From Empedobacter stercoris (GTDB lineage Bacteria > Bacteroidota > Bacteroidia > Flavobacteriales > Weeksellaceae), in contig NZ_JACXZC010000024.1 in NCBI RefSeq assembly GCF_020281205.1, positions 1 to 53,397 on the forward strand: a stretch of 53,397 nucleotides of DNA, read 5' to 3'. A program made the position numbers and the translations under genes. The notes under the pieces are model-generated. The model was not told where the DNA came from. It saw only the letters and a list, made by a program, of their open reading frames with translations, and ran no database searches. Below are positions 25,729-34,635 of the stretch, in pieces. Every line of letters starts with the position of its first letter. Position 1 is the first letter of the stretch.

Positions 25729-26187
25729 ATGGTACATTTTATTCAAGTTCCGAAATTCTCAGAAGAGTTAATCAATATCCCTATCAAAACAGATGGTGAA
25801 AAACGATTTGTTCAATTTTTTGGTGATGTTTCGGCTGGTTTCCCCTCTCCTGCTGCTGATTTTGTACAAAATAATATAAGTTTAGATGAAATTTTACTGA
25901 ATCATCCCGAAGCAACTTATCTTAATCGTGTGGGTGGTGAAAGTATGTATCCTGAATATCTGAAAGGTGATTTACTTATCATTCGATCTGATATCGAACC
26001 AAGACATCATGATGATATTGTGGTATCGGTCAACAATTCCGAATATACCTTCAAACGTTATGATGCCATCAACAAACAATTGATTTCTCTAAATCCGAAA
26101 TACAAAAATTGTATTCAATTACAAGATGAAGATGTGGTCATTATTTTGGGTGTTGTAACTGATTTGGTAAGACATAAGAGGAAATAA
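25729..26187 (+). CDS. umuD: UmuD-like S24 peptidase, autocleaving subunit of DNA polymerase V
   Basis: The 152-residue protein is a LexA/UmuD-type self-cleaving protein. The cleavage site is Ala36-Gly37 (DVSAGFPSPA), the nucleophile Ser72 (GGESMYPEY) and the general base Lys109 (SEYTFKRY). After RecA-stimulated cleavage it activates UmuC for lesion bypass. It has no N-terminal DNA-binding domain, so it is UmuD rather than LexA. Its ATG follows the umuC TAA with no gap. The presence of a full SRAP-umuC-umuD set on the island makes the element able to raise mutation and damage tolerance. Confidence 0.93.
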   Translation: MVHFIQVPKFSEELINIPIKTDGEKRFVQFFGDVSAGFPSPAADFVQNNISLDEILLNHPEATYLNRVGGESMYPEYLKGDLLIIRSDIEPRHHDDIVVSVNNSEYTFKRYDAINKQLISLNPKYKNCIQLQDEDVVIILGVVTDLVRHKRK

Positions 26188-26252
26188 ATCATTTCTAATG
26201 TTTTATTTATAATTTATTACATTTTATCTAACTTTAATAAAATCTCAAAATA

Positions 26253-26702
26253 ATGGAAAGAAATTTTTATATTATAAATATGCATAAAATACTTTATCTG
26301 GCAAGAAATTTACATGAAAAAGGTTACAATAATTTGAGAGTTATTCCGTCATTGTCATCGTCAGGAATGTATTGGAGATGTATATTTCTAGTAGATGTTA
26401 ATGGAAAAAGAAACAATCTTAATATAACAAATTGGATTCAAAAATTTTATGATGTTAATCTTAAAGAAATAGATCTTGATGAATTAACGAGATTATTTAT
26501 ATCAGAAGAAAAAGAATTTCTAAAAAATGCTAAAGGCGAAAATAATCAATATGTTGAATGGTTTAAAAATGTACTTGAAAAAGTAAAAAAAGATGAGTTA
26601 CCATATGCTTTTTCAGATTTTTATTCATCAACTCATTATTGGAAAACTTCAATCGGAAATAAAATCAAAATTATTCCTAGAGAAGAAAAGTATAATTTTT
26701 AA
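26253..26702 (+). CDS. hypothetical protein
   Basis: A 149-residue soluble protein (MERNFYIINMHKILYLARNL). The segment KGYNNLRVIPSLSSSGMYWRCIFLVD looks like two beta strands around a loop with a conserved-looking YWRC. The end is FSDFYSSTHYWKTSIGNKIKIIP. I recognise no family. It stands 65 bp after umuD on the same strand, without a clear terminator between, so it may belong to the SOS transcript. Confidence 0.55.
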   Translation: MERNFYIINMHKILYLARNLHEKGYNNLRVIPSLSSSGMYWRCIFLVDVNGKRNNLNITNWIQKFYDVNLKEIDLDELTRLFISEEKEFLKNAKGENNQYVEWFKNVLEKVKKDELPYAFSDFYSSTHYWKTSIGNKIKIIPREEKYNF

Positions 26703-26726
26703 ACTAATAAATCAACTTCTAAAAAT

Positions 26727-26828
26727 TCATTGCAACGATAAAATCCAATGATGATTCAGTTTTTCAATAGTATCTGAATCAAAATCAGAACACGTACAAA
26801 ACGTGACATCAGCATAAACTTGGCACAT
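26727..26828 (-). pseudogene. possible small or remnant gene in the gap before hsdR
   Basis: On the minus strand a 33-codon frame reads MCQVYADVTFCTCSDFDSDT and ends SLQ. It has a protein-like composition with three Cys and a His-His-Trp, but an in-frame stop lies a few codons upstream. It may be a remnant or a very short gene. The remaining bases of 26829-27010 show nothing definite. Confidence 0.25.
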
Positions 26829-27042
26829 CAATTTAAGTTTTGATAAATATACTTTTTTCTTTCAAGAGCAATTATCTCTTACTACTATTTCATTACCTTT
26901 TTATTATCATCACGTCATATATTGTCGCCATAACTTCCTGTCTTTGAAATAATGATACAAATACGGTTTCACGTAAGGAAATGTCCGTTGTTATTACTTT
27001 ATTAGCATTTTAACATTTTGTATATTTACACAAACACAAATT

Positions 27043-29409
27043 ATGGACAAACGTAAATTCTCAGAACAAGATATAAGTACAAAATTCATCACTCCAGCTA
27101 TTGAATCTGCTGGCTGGGATAGAATGAAGCAATATGTTGAACAAAAGACTTTTACTGATGGAAGAATTCATATACGTGGTAACTTAACTACTAGAGGTAA
27201 AAAGAAAAGAGCAGATTATATACTTTATTATAAACCAAACATACCAATTGGTATAATTGAAGTGAAGGAAAACAACCATTCAGTTGGTGCAGGAATGCAA
27301 CAAGGTTTGGAATATGCTGAAATTTTAAATTTACCATTTATCTTTTCTACAAATGGTGATCGGTTTTTATTTCATGACAAAACTAATCTAAATCAAATTG
27401 AAACTGAATTAGAATTAAACGAATTTCCATCTCCTGAAGAATTATGGAGTAAATACCTAAAATATAAAGGAATTGAAACAGAATCCGCAAAAGAAATTGT
27501 AGAACAAGATTATTTTTTTGATGGTTCAGGAAAAACTCCTCGTTATTACCAACAGAATGCTATAAATAGTACACTTGAAGCAATTGCTAGAGGGCAAAAT
27601 CGTATTCTTTTAGTTATGGCAACAGGAACAGGAAAAACGTACACAGCCTTTCAAATTGCACATCGTTTATGGAAATCTAAAGCCAAAAAAAGAATTTTAT
27701 TTTTAGCAGATAGAAATTCCTTAATCGATCAAACTAAACGTGGCGATTTTAAACATTTCAAAGATAAAATGACTATAGTTCAGAAAAGACAAGTCGATAA
27801 ATCATATGAAGTTTATTTAGCAATTTATCAAGGATTAACTGGAAATGAAGAAGAAAAAAACATCTTCAAACAATTCAGTCCCGAATTTTTTGATTTAATC
27901 ATTATTGATGAGTGTCATCGTGGAAGTGCAAAGGAAGAATCTGCATGGAGAGAAGTATTAACATATTTTGGTTCTGCAACTCAAATTGGTTTAACTGCTA
28001 CACCAAAAGAAACAGAAGAAGTCAGCAATGAAGAATATTTCGGAGAGCCTATATATACTTATTCATTAAAACAAGGTATTTCGGATGGTTTTTTAGCGCC
28101 TTATCAAGTCATTAGAATAAGTTTAGATATTGATTTAGAAGGTTGGAGACCTAACGATGGAAAAACGGATAAGGAAGGTAATATCATAGAAGATAGAATC
28201 TACAACCGTAAAGATTTTGATCGTACAATGGTAGTAGATGAACGTACTGAAATTGTCGCTCAAAAAGTAACCGAATTCTTAAAAAATACAAATCGTTATA
28301 ACAAAACCATCATTTTTTGCCGAGATATAGATCATGCTGAACGAATGAGAACTGCAATTGCAAATCTAAATACTGATTTAGTTGCTAAAAATCACAAATA
28401 CGTAATGCGAATTACGGGTGATAATGATGAAGGAAAACGTGAATTAGACAACTTCATAGATCCTGAACAAACTTATCCTGTAATTGCTACAACTTCAGAA
28501 TTGATGACTACTGGTGTTGATGCACAAACTTGTAAAGTAATTGTCTTAGATACTGAAATAGGTTCTATGACAAAGTTTAAACAAATTGTTGGTCGTGGAA
28601 CTCGGGTTAATGAAGAATTTGGAAAATTGTACTTTACTATTTTAGACTTCAGAAATGCAACGGATTTATTTGCTGACCCAGCATTTGATGGTGATCCCGT
28701 ACGTATAAAAGTTGTAGGAGATGACGAACCTATTGATGACACTTTTGGAGACGATGACAATCCTGACATTTCTAATCCTGATAACTCAATTAATGATCCA
28801 CAACCACCATATATTCATCAACCTTTTACAGAAAAAAAGGAAAAACCTAAAAAAATCTATATCAATGGTGTAGATGTAAGTGTATTAAATCAACGTGAAT
28901 TGTATTTTGATAACAACGGAAAACCAATTACAATTGGATTAAAAGATTATACCAAACAAATGATTAAGGAGCGTTATCATTCTATGGATAGCTTCTTAAA
29001 AACTTGGAGTGAAACCGATCGTAAAGAGGCAATTATTAAAGAATTACAAGAACAAGGAATTCCTATTCATGATTTATTAGAAGCGGTAAACAAAGAATGT
29101 GATTTGTTTGATATCATTTGTCACGTAGCTTTTGATCAACCTCCTTTAACACGAAAAGAACGTGCTAATAATGTGAAAAAACGTAATTATTTTACGAAAT
29201 ACGGTGATAAAGCAGCTAAAGTAATCGATGCTTTAATTGATAAATATGCGGATGAAGGTATTGAGAATATAGAATCAATGGAAGTTTTGAAAATAAATCC
29301 TATTTCTGATTACGGTTCTCCGATGGAAATCGTTAAATCTTTTGGCGGAAGAATACAATATCAACAAGCAATTAAAGAATTAGAAAACGAAATTTATAGT
29401 ATAGCATAA
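27043..29409 (+). CDS. hsdR: type I restriction enzyme subunit R (HsdR, EcoEI-like)
   Basis: The restriction and translocation subunit of the type I complex. At 788 residues it is the short EcoEI-type HsdR. The N-terminal nuclease domain shows RADYILYY with Asp58 and IIEVKEN with Glu73-Val-Lys75; the SF2 motor has Walker A ATGTGKT (193-199), DECH (289-292), LTATP and VGRGTRVNEEFGK. The C-terminal EcoEI_R region (about 600-788) binds the M2S core. A TATATTTAC box (27019-27027 region) is a possible promoter. The stop overlaps the next start (TAATG). Confidence 0.94.
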   Translation: MDKRKFSEQDISTKFITPAIESAGWDRMKQYVEQKTFTDGRIHIRGNLTTRGKKKRADYILYYKPNIPIGIIEVKENNHSVGAGMQQGLEYAEILNLPFIFSTNGDRFLFHDKTNLNQIETELELNEFPSPEELWSKYLKYKGIETESAKEIVEQDYFFDGSGKTPRYYQQNAINSTLEAIARGQNRILLVMATGTGKTYTAFQIAHRLWKSKAKKRILFLADRNSLIDQTKRGDFKHFKDKMTIVQKRQVDKSYEVYLAIYQGLTGNEEEKNIFKQFSPEFFDLIIIDECHRGSAKEESAWREVLTYFGSATQIGLTATPKETEEVSNEEYFGEPIYTYSLKQGISDGFLAPYQVIRISLDIDLEGWRPNDGKTDKEGNIIEDRIYNRKDFDRTMVVDERTEIVAQKVTEFLKNTNRYNKTIIFCRDIDHAERMRTAIANLNTDLVAKNHKYVMRITGDNDEGKRELDNFIDPEQTYPVIATTSELMTTGVDAQTCKVIVLDTEIGSMTKFKQIVGRGTRVNEEFGKLYFTILDFRNATDLFADPAFDGDPVRIKVVGDDEPIDDTFGDDDNPDISNPDNSINDPQPPYIHQPFTEKKEKPKKIYINGVDVSVLNQRELYFDNNGKPITIGLKDYTKQMIKERYHSMDSFLKTWSETDRKEAIIKELQEQGIPIHDLLEAVNKECDLFDIICHVAFDQPPLTRKERANNVKKRNYFTKYGDKAAKVIDALIDKYADEGIENIESMEVLKINPISDYGSPMEIVKSFGGRIQYQQAIKELENEIYSIA

Positions 29410-30614
29410 TGGCTGATTTATCAAAAGAAAAAGTAAACCAACTCTATTCAGAATTATTAATTGATCCTAATTTTGAAAGATTAGAATTACTTCGTAATCA
29501 ACCTAATATTTTTGAAATTTTGGGCGTTAGTCATTATGAAATTAGACATTCTCATTTTCTAGCTTGGATATTTAATCCAAATGGTAATCATGGAATTGGA
29601 GATTATTTTTTGAAGCGTTTTTTAATTCAAATTATCCAAGATTCTCGAGTAAATCTGATGGAATTTAGTCAATTTAAAAAATTAGACGTTTTATCAACTC
29701 ACCAATTATTACAAGAAAATCTCATTATTCATCGTGAAAAACACAATATTGATATTTTAATTGAATTTGATTCGACTATTATTGTTATTGAAAATAAAAT
29801 TCATTCAGGAGAAGGAAATGATCAGCTTCAACGTTATAAAGATATTGTAGTAAAAAACTATTCAAACAAAAAACCGATTTTTGTTTATTTGACAAAGTTT
29901 GGAGAGGAGGCTTCCCTTAAAAATTATTTTATTGAGGTTTCTTATCAAGAACATATTCTGCTTTATTTAAATGATTTGGTCGAATACAAAAGTGATACAA
30001 TTCAAGATCACGTTTTAACTTATATCAAAGACTACATTGATAATCTCAACAAAAACATTATGAAACAAGATCCTGCCAATATTTTAGCTGAAAAATTATA
30101 TCGTCAACATCAAGATTTATTCGATTTTATAATTGCAAATAGACCAGATTCTATTGCCATAATTAGAGAAAAAATGAATGAACTATTAGTTAAAGATAAA
30201 TTTGTTTTAGGTTCTGATCACAAACATTTTTCAAGATTTTTACCACATGAAATTAATTCTATCGTTCCTAGGACACCTAATAATAAAGGATGGAAAGAAG
30301 GAGAATTATTTTTATGGGAGTTAAGATATCCTACTAATAGTGAAAAAATAGAATTTAAAATTGCTATAAACCCTACATATATTAATAAATTCCAATTTAT
30401 TGAGGAATTATTTGAAAAAGCAAATTTAACTCTTTATAAACGATTTAATGATAATTGGGCAGTTTACGAAAGTAAATATTATCCTATCGAATATTCTTTA
30501 ATCCATGAAGAAGGTTATATTGAAATTGTTTATCAACAAATTATGGAAGAACAAAGACCTAAAATTGATAAGTTATCTCAAATCATTTTAGCTAACCAAA
30601 CAATTTTTAAATAG
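29409..30614 (+). CDS. PD-(D/E)XK nuclease family protein (PDDEXK_4 type)
   Basis: A 401-residue protein with an N-terminal conserved helix pair (HYEIRHSHFLAWIFNPNGNHGIGDYFLKRFL) and a nuclease core: HNIDILIEF with Asp115, IIVIENKI with Glu128-Asn-Lys130, and DQLQRYKDIV. This layout fits the PDDEXK_4 family, often found in defence islands. The middle helix contains K instead of the usual short turn but no key residue is missing. It overlaps hsdR by one base (TAATG), so it is translated with it. It may add a nuclease to the restriction system or be an independent defence gene carried between hsdR and hsdM. Confidence 0.85.
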   Translation: MADLSKEKVNQLYSELLIDPNFERLELLRNQPNIFEILGVSHYEIRHSHFLAWIFNPNGNHGIGDYFLKRFLIQIIQDSRVNLMEFSQFKKLDVLSTHQLLQENLIIHREKHNIDILIEFDSTIIVIENKIHSGEGNDQLQRYKDIVVKNYSNKKPIFVYLTKFGEEASLKNYFIEVSYQEHILLYLNDLVEYKSDTIQDHVLTYIKDYIDNLNKNIMKQDPANILAEKLYRQHQDLFDFIIANRPDSIAIIREKMNELLVKDKFVLGSDHKHFSRFLPHEINSIVPRTPNNKGWKEGELFLWELRYPTNSEKIEFKIAINPTYINKFQFIEELFEKANLTLYKRFNDNWAVYESKYYPIEYSLIHEEGYIEIVYQQIMEEQRPKIDKLSQIILANQTIFK

Positions 30615-30619
30615 AAACT

Positions 30620-31174
30620 ATGTCTTTCGATATAAAACAAACGACAAAAGATTATATAGAACATATTAATCGGTTAAATGACAAATTAATCTCTTATGCA
30701 GATACAATAAAATTTGATGTTATTGATTTAAAGGATTCAATCAAAAGTGGCAAGCTTCCTTTGAACATTGGTAAACTAGAAAACTGCATTTATTTTATCC
30801 AACTTAATAATTTGAGAAATGGAGATGTTGAAATGATTTATGATCATATCTCTAAGTTAAAAGTCGATGATAAAAGCACTAAATATCCGAAAGTAAATAA
30901 GAAAAATATAGCTGACACTAACAATATTTTGTATGTCGGAAAATCAAAAGAAAAATTACAAAGTAGATTTAATTCTCATTTAAAACCAACTCCTAAAGGA
31001 ACTTATGGTTTGCATTTGGAAAATTGGCATGAGCAATTTAAACACATTGAGTTTAAACTGTATTATGCTCCAGTAGATTTAATTGAAGAAGATAAAGACA
31101 CTGATATTTTAGAAATCCTAGAATCAGGACTACATTTACACACCAGACCACTTTTAGGAAGAAGTGGTCATTAA
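30620..31174 (+). CDS. GIY-YIG-like nuclease family protein
   Basis: A 184-residue protein with a degenerate GIY-YIG core after a helical N-terminal extension of 50 residues. CIYFIQL (56-62) is in the GIY position and NILYVGKSKEKLQSRFNSHL has YVG (105-107), Arg116 and His120. The expected Glu is in DILEILESGLHLHTRPLLG. The Gly of GIY is Cys here, so activity is uncertain. It lies 5 bp after the PD-(D/E)XK gene and 24 bp before hsdM in the same operon. Confidence 0.6.
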   Translation: MSFDIKQTTKDYIEHINRLNDKLISYADTIKFDVIDLKDSIKSGKLPLNIGKLENCIYFIQLNNLRNGDVEMIYDHISKLKVDDKSTKYPKVNKKNIADTNNILYVGKSKEKLQSRFNSHLKPTPKGTYGLHLENWHEQFKHIEFKLYYAPVDLIEEDKDTDILEILESGLHLHTRPLLGRSGH

Positions 31175-31198
31175 TAATTAATAAAAGAATAAATACAA

Positions 31199-32644
31199 AT
31201 GAGCATATCAGGAATTTTAGAAAGCATTAGAAAGATCATGCGACAAGACAACGGACTAAACGGTGATGCACAACGTTTGGAGCAGTTGGGATGGATGCTT
31301 TTCCTAAAAATCTTTTCAGATAAAGACCAAGAATTAGAATTATTATACGACGATTATACCTCGCCAATACCAACCGAATATCGTTGGGAAAATTGGGCAG
31401 GTGACGACGAAGGCATTACAGGTGATGAATTATTAGAATTTATCGATCAAAAATTGTTTCCTGCCTTACGCAATATCGACATCAGTACGGGCAACAAACG
31501 TGCGGTGATTGTACGCGAAGTGTTTGAGGGCAACAACAATTACATGAAAAAGGGCGTTCATATCCGTCAGGTATTGAACAAACTAAACGAAATAGACTTC
31601 AACAGTACCAAAGACAAACACGCTTTCGGAGATATTTACGAATCGTTGCTAAAAGACCTGCAAAACGCAGGGAAATCGGGTGAATTTTATACGCCTCGTG
31701 CTATTACGCAGTTTATTACCAAAACCCTGAATCCGCAATTGGGCGAACGTATTTTAGATCCGGCTTGTGGTACAGGTGGTTATTTAACGGCGGCAATTGA
31801 GCATATTTACAAGCAAGTAGATTCTGTAGAAGATCGACAAGCCTTGCAAGACAATATCATTGGTTGGGAATACAAACCATTGCCGTATTTGTTGGCTACA
31901 ACCAATTTGATTTTGCACGATATAGAAGTGCCAAATATTACCTACCGCGATTCTTTGGATCAGCCGTTGACGGAATACAAACAAAAAGACCGTGTAGATG
32001 TCATCTTGGCGAATCCGCCTTTTGGTGGTGTGGTATCCAACAACAACGAAAACAACTTTCCACAAAATTACCGTACCAAAGAATCGGCCGATTTGTTCTT
32101 GATTCTGATGATTCACTTGCTAAAAGTTGGTGGACGTGCGGGGATTGTATTGCCCGATGGTTCGCTAACGGGCGAAGGCGTAAAACAACGCATCCGCGAA
32201 AAGTTACTGAAAGATTGCCGTTTGCACACTATTGTGCGTTTGCCTAACTCAGTGTTTCAGCCCTATGCCACGGTAGCGACCAATTTGTTGTTTTTTGAGA
32301 AAGTACACCACAACAACGAAACAGCAGATTATGCTACAAAAGAAGTGTGGTATTACGAACACCGTTTGCCCGAAGGACAAAAAGCTTACAGCAAAACCAA
32401 ACCGATAAAAGAAGCCGAGTTTGAACCGATTACGGCTTGGTGGAACAACCGTGCCGAAAGCGAAGTGGCTTGGAAAGTGAGCATAGACGAAGTGATAGAG
32501 CGCAATTTTGATTTGGACATTAAAAACCCAACCAAACAAGAAGAAGTGATTGAACATTCTTCGGCAGAATTGATGACGCAATTGGCAGATTCTTTAGCGA
32601 AAACCAATACCTTATTAGAACAACTAAAACAAGCGATTGGGTAA
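31199..32644 (+). CDS. hsdM: type I restriction-modification methyltransferase subunit HsdM
   Basis: N6-adenine methyltransferase subunit, 481 residues. It has the HsdM N-terminal helical domain (1-150, ending HAFGDIYESLLKDLQ), the SAM-binding motif I DPACGTGG (187-194) and the catalytic NPPF (272-275) in VDVILANPPFGG. It works with HsdS to methylate the recognition site. Its codon and base use are visibly richer in G+C (for example CCGGCTTGTGGTACAGG-type runs) than hsdR and the flanking AT-rich genes, which points to a separate origin of the hsdMS part. Its stop codon overlaps the hsdS start by one base. Confidence 0.95.
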   Translation: MSISGILESIRKIMRQDNGLNGDAQRLEQLGWMLFLKIFSDKDQELELLYDDYTSPIPTEYRWENWAGDDEGITGDELLEFIDQKLFPALRNIDISTGNKRAVIVREVFEGNNNYMKKGVHIRQVLNKLNEIDFNSTKDKHAFGDIYESLLKDLQNAGKSGEFYTPRAITQFITKTLNPQLGERILDPACGTGGYLTAAIEHIYKQVDSVEDRQALQDNIIGWEYKPLPYLLATTNLILHDIEVPNITYRDSLDQPLTEYKQKDRVDVILANPPFGGVVSNNNENNFPQNYRTKESADLFLILMIHLLKVGGRAGIVLPDGSLTGEGVKQRIREKLLKDCRLHTIVRLPNSVFQPYATVATNLLFFEKVHHNNETADYATKEVWYYEHRLPEGQKAYSKTKPIKEAEFEPITAWWNNRAESEVAWKVSIDEVIERNFDLDIKNPTKQEEVIEHSSAELMTQLADSLAKTNTLLEQLKQAIG

Positions 32645-34125
32645 TGGCGAAAGGTAATAGAATACTAAATGAGTTTGAAGATAATATTTGGTTAGATGTT
32701 TTTTATAATTCTGTAGGAACATACGTAAATGTTATCAATAAAGATTTATCTGAAATATATAAGCCTGTACCTCTTTCTAAATATATAAAGATTGGTGGTG
32801 GTTATGCTTTTAAAACTGCTCAATATAAAAAAGAAGGAATTCCAGTAATTAGAATTTCTGATTTTAATAATGAAAAGATTGATATTTCTAATTGTATTTT
32901 TTATGATCAAGATGATTCTCTTTCTAAATATGAGTTAAAAGAAGGAGATATTATTATTTGTTTAACAGGTGGAACTATTGGTAAATTAGGAATTGTACAG
33001 GCTGGATTAGGTAAATTATATCTTAATCAGCGTGTTGGACGATTCGATGTTTTAGATGATAATATTTTTGAAAAAGAATATGTTTATTGGATAGCAAGAA
33101 GTGTTCAAGATACAATTAAACAATTAGCTTGGGGAGCTGCAATTCCAAATGTGAGTCCAAAACAAATTGAACAATTAAAGTTTTCAATTCCTAATATCGA
33201 TGAACAAAGAGCAATTATTGAATTTTTAAATGATTTAAAATCAGATTCGATTCAAGATAAAGAATATTTTAATAAAAGTATTGAAAACCATATTCTTGAA
33301 TTACATCAAATAAATATAAATCTAAAGTTAGCAACTAAAGAAATCACCCACCAATTAGACTTGATTAAAAATCTACGTCAGGCATTTTTGCGCGAGGCGA
33401 TGCAAGGCCTATTGGTGAGCAATGAAACCAGCGACAACAAAACCGGAGCCGATTTATTAGCCGAGATACAAGCCGAAAAAAACCAATTGGTGAAAGAAAA
33501 GAAAATCAAGAAACCAAAACCATTAGCACCGATTACTGATGAAGAAATCCCTTTCGTTATCCCTGAAAATTGGACGTGGTGTAGATTGGGGGAAGTCATT
33601 GAATTAAAATCAGGACAAGATTTAACATCAAGTCAATATAATGATAAAGGCATTGGAATTCCGTACATAACAGGAGCAAGCAATTTAGAAAATGAAGAAG
33701 TTATTATTAATAGATGGACAGAAACCCCAAAATCGATTGCTGAAAAAGGAGAACTTTTAATTACTTGTAAAGGTACAATTGGTAAAATGACAGTCTTAAA
33801 AATTGATAAAGTTCATATAGCAAGACAACTAATGAGTATTAGAGATATTTATTCAATCAATATCATTAATTATATTCAAAATATATTACGCCTTTCAATT
33901 AATTCTTTTCAAGAGCGAAGTAAAAGTTTAATACCTGGGATAGATAGAGATATGGTATTGAATGAAATTATTCCACTTCCACCTTTAGAAATTCAAGAAC
34001 GCATTGTGGTTAAATTGGATGAGTTAATGCGCTATTGCGATGCGTTGGAAGAACAAGTAAAACAAAGCCAACAAACCAACGAGTTGTTGTTGCAACAAGT
34101 GTTACGAGACGCGTTGGGGGCTTAA
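32644..34125 (+). CDS. hsdS: type I restriction specificity subunit HsdS
   Basis: The 493-residue specificity subunit reads two half-sites with two target recognition domains. TRD1 spans about residues 35-195 (LSKYIKIGGGYAFKTAQYKK ... IPNVSPKQIEQLKFSIPN) and TRD2 about 300-450 (WTWCRLGEVIELKSGQDLTS ... LPPLEIQERIV). Each is followed by a long helix; the central one (QLDLIKNLRQAFLREAMQGLL) is the conserved spacer. The two conserved helices are G+C-rich like hsdM, while both TRD segments are strongly AT-rich, a mosaic expected from TRD exchange. Confidence 0.93.
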   Translation: MAKGNRILNEFEDNIWLDVFYNSVGTYVNVINKDLSEIYKPVPLSKYIKIGGGYAFKTAQYKKEGIPVIRISDFNNEKIDISNCIFYDQDDSLSKYELKEGDIIICLTGGTIGKLGIVQAGLGKLYLNQRVGRFDVLDDNIFEKEYVYWIARSVQDTIKQLAWGAAIPNVSPKQIEQLKFSIPNIDEQRAIIEFLNDLKSDSIQDKEYFNKSIENHILELHQININLKLATKEITHQLDLIKNLRQAFLREAMQGLLVSNETSDNKTGADLLAEIQAEKNQLVKEKKIKKPKPLAPITDEEIPFVIPENWTWCRLGEVIELKSGQDLTSSQYNDKGIGIPYITGASNLENEEVIINRWTETPKSIAEKGELLITCKGTIGKMTVLKIDKVHIARQLMSIRDIYSINIINYIQNILRLSINSFQERSKSLIPGIDRDMVLNEIIPLPPLEIQERIVVKLDELMRYCDALEEQVKQSQQTNELLLQQVLRDALGA

Positions 34126-34140
34126 ATAATTATAAATATT

Positions 34141-34578
34141 ATGACCAACCAATTACTTAAAAATCTAGAAAATTATCAATTAAAAGGAAGTTTTGTTTTC
34201 AATCAAACTTCGATTTTAAGTGAAGTTTGTAATATTCCAAAAATAAATGATCTAGCAGGGCTATATCTGTTTTATGATGGAGATTCGAATGAGTTACTTT
34301 ATGTCGGTATCAGTGGAAGAACTAGCAAAGAAGGAAATATTGTTTTTAGAAAAGATGGTTTAAGAGGTCGTTTTTTAAAAGGAAAACAATTTGGAGATTT
34401 TCGCCGTAATTCTTTACCAAAACAAATGGTTTTAGAAAGTATTAATTCTTTAAAAATTAAATGGTATGGAACATATCATTCAGAGTGTTTTGATCATCCA
34501 AGAGTACTAGAAATATCAATACTAAAAGCTTTTCTTGTAAAGAATAACAGGCTTCCAAGATGGAATAAAGAAATTTAA
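34141..34578 (+). CDS. GIY-YIG nuclease family protein
   Basis: A 145-residue protein with a clear GIY-YIG core: AGLYLFYDGDSNELLYVGISGR, with GLY (40-42), YVG (54-56) and Arg60. The metal Glu is probably Glu124 in VLEISILKAFL and the closing Asn is Asn136 in KNNRLPRW. It follows hsdS by 15 bp and lies 57 bp before the large helicase gene. It may belong with either; a nuclease-helicase pairing with the next gene is attractive. Confidence 0.75.
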   Translation: MTNQLLKNLENYQLKGSFVFNQTSILSEVCNIPKINDLAGLYLFYDGDSNELLYVGISGRTSKEGNIVFRKDGLRGRFLKGKQFGDFRRNSLPKQMVLESINSLKIKWYGTYHSECFDHPRVLEISILKAFLVKNNRLPRWNKEI

Positions 34579-34635
34579 TCAAACTCCACTACTGACTAAT
34601 CATCCAATCAAAATTGCATTTAAATATAATTATTT

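Noticed and set aside
31784-32607. Several long frames opposite or inside hsdM
   Set aside because: They are by-products of the G+C-richer hsdM sequence; HsdM motifs fix the true frame.
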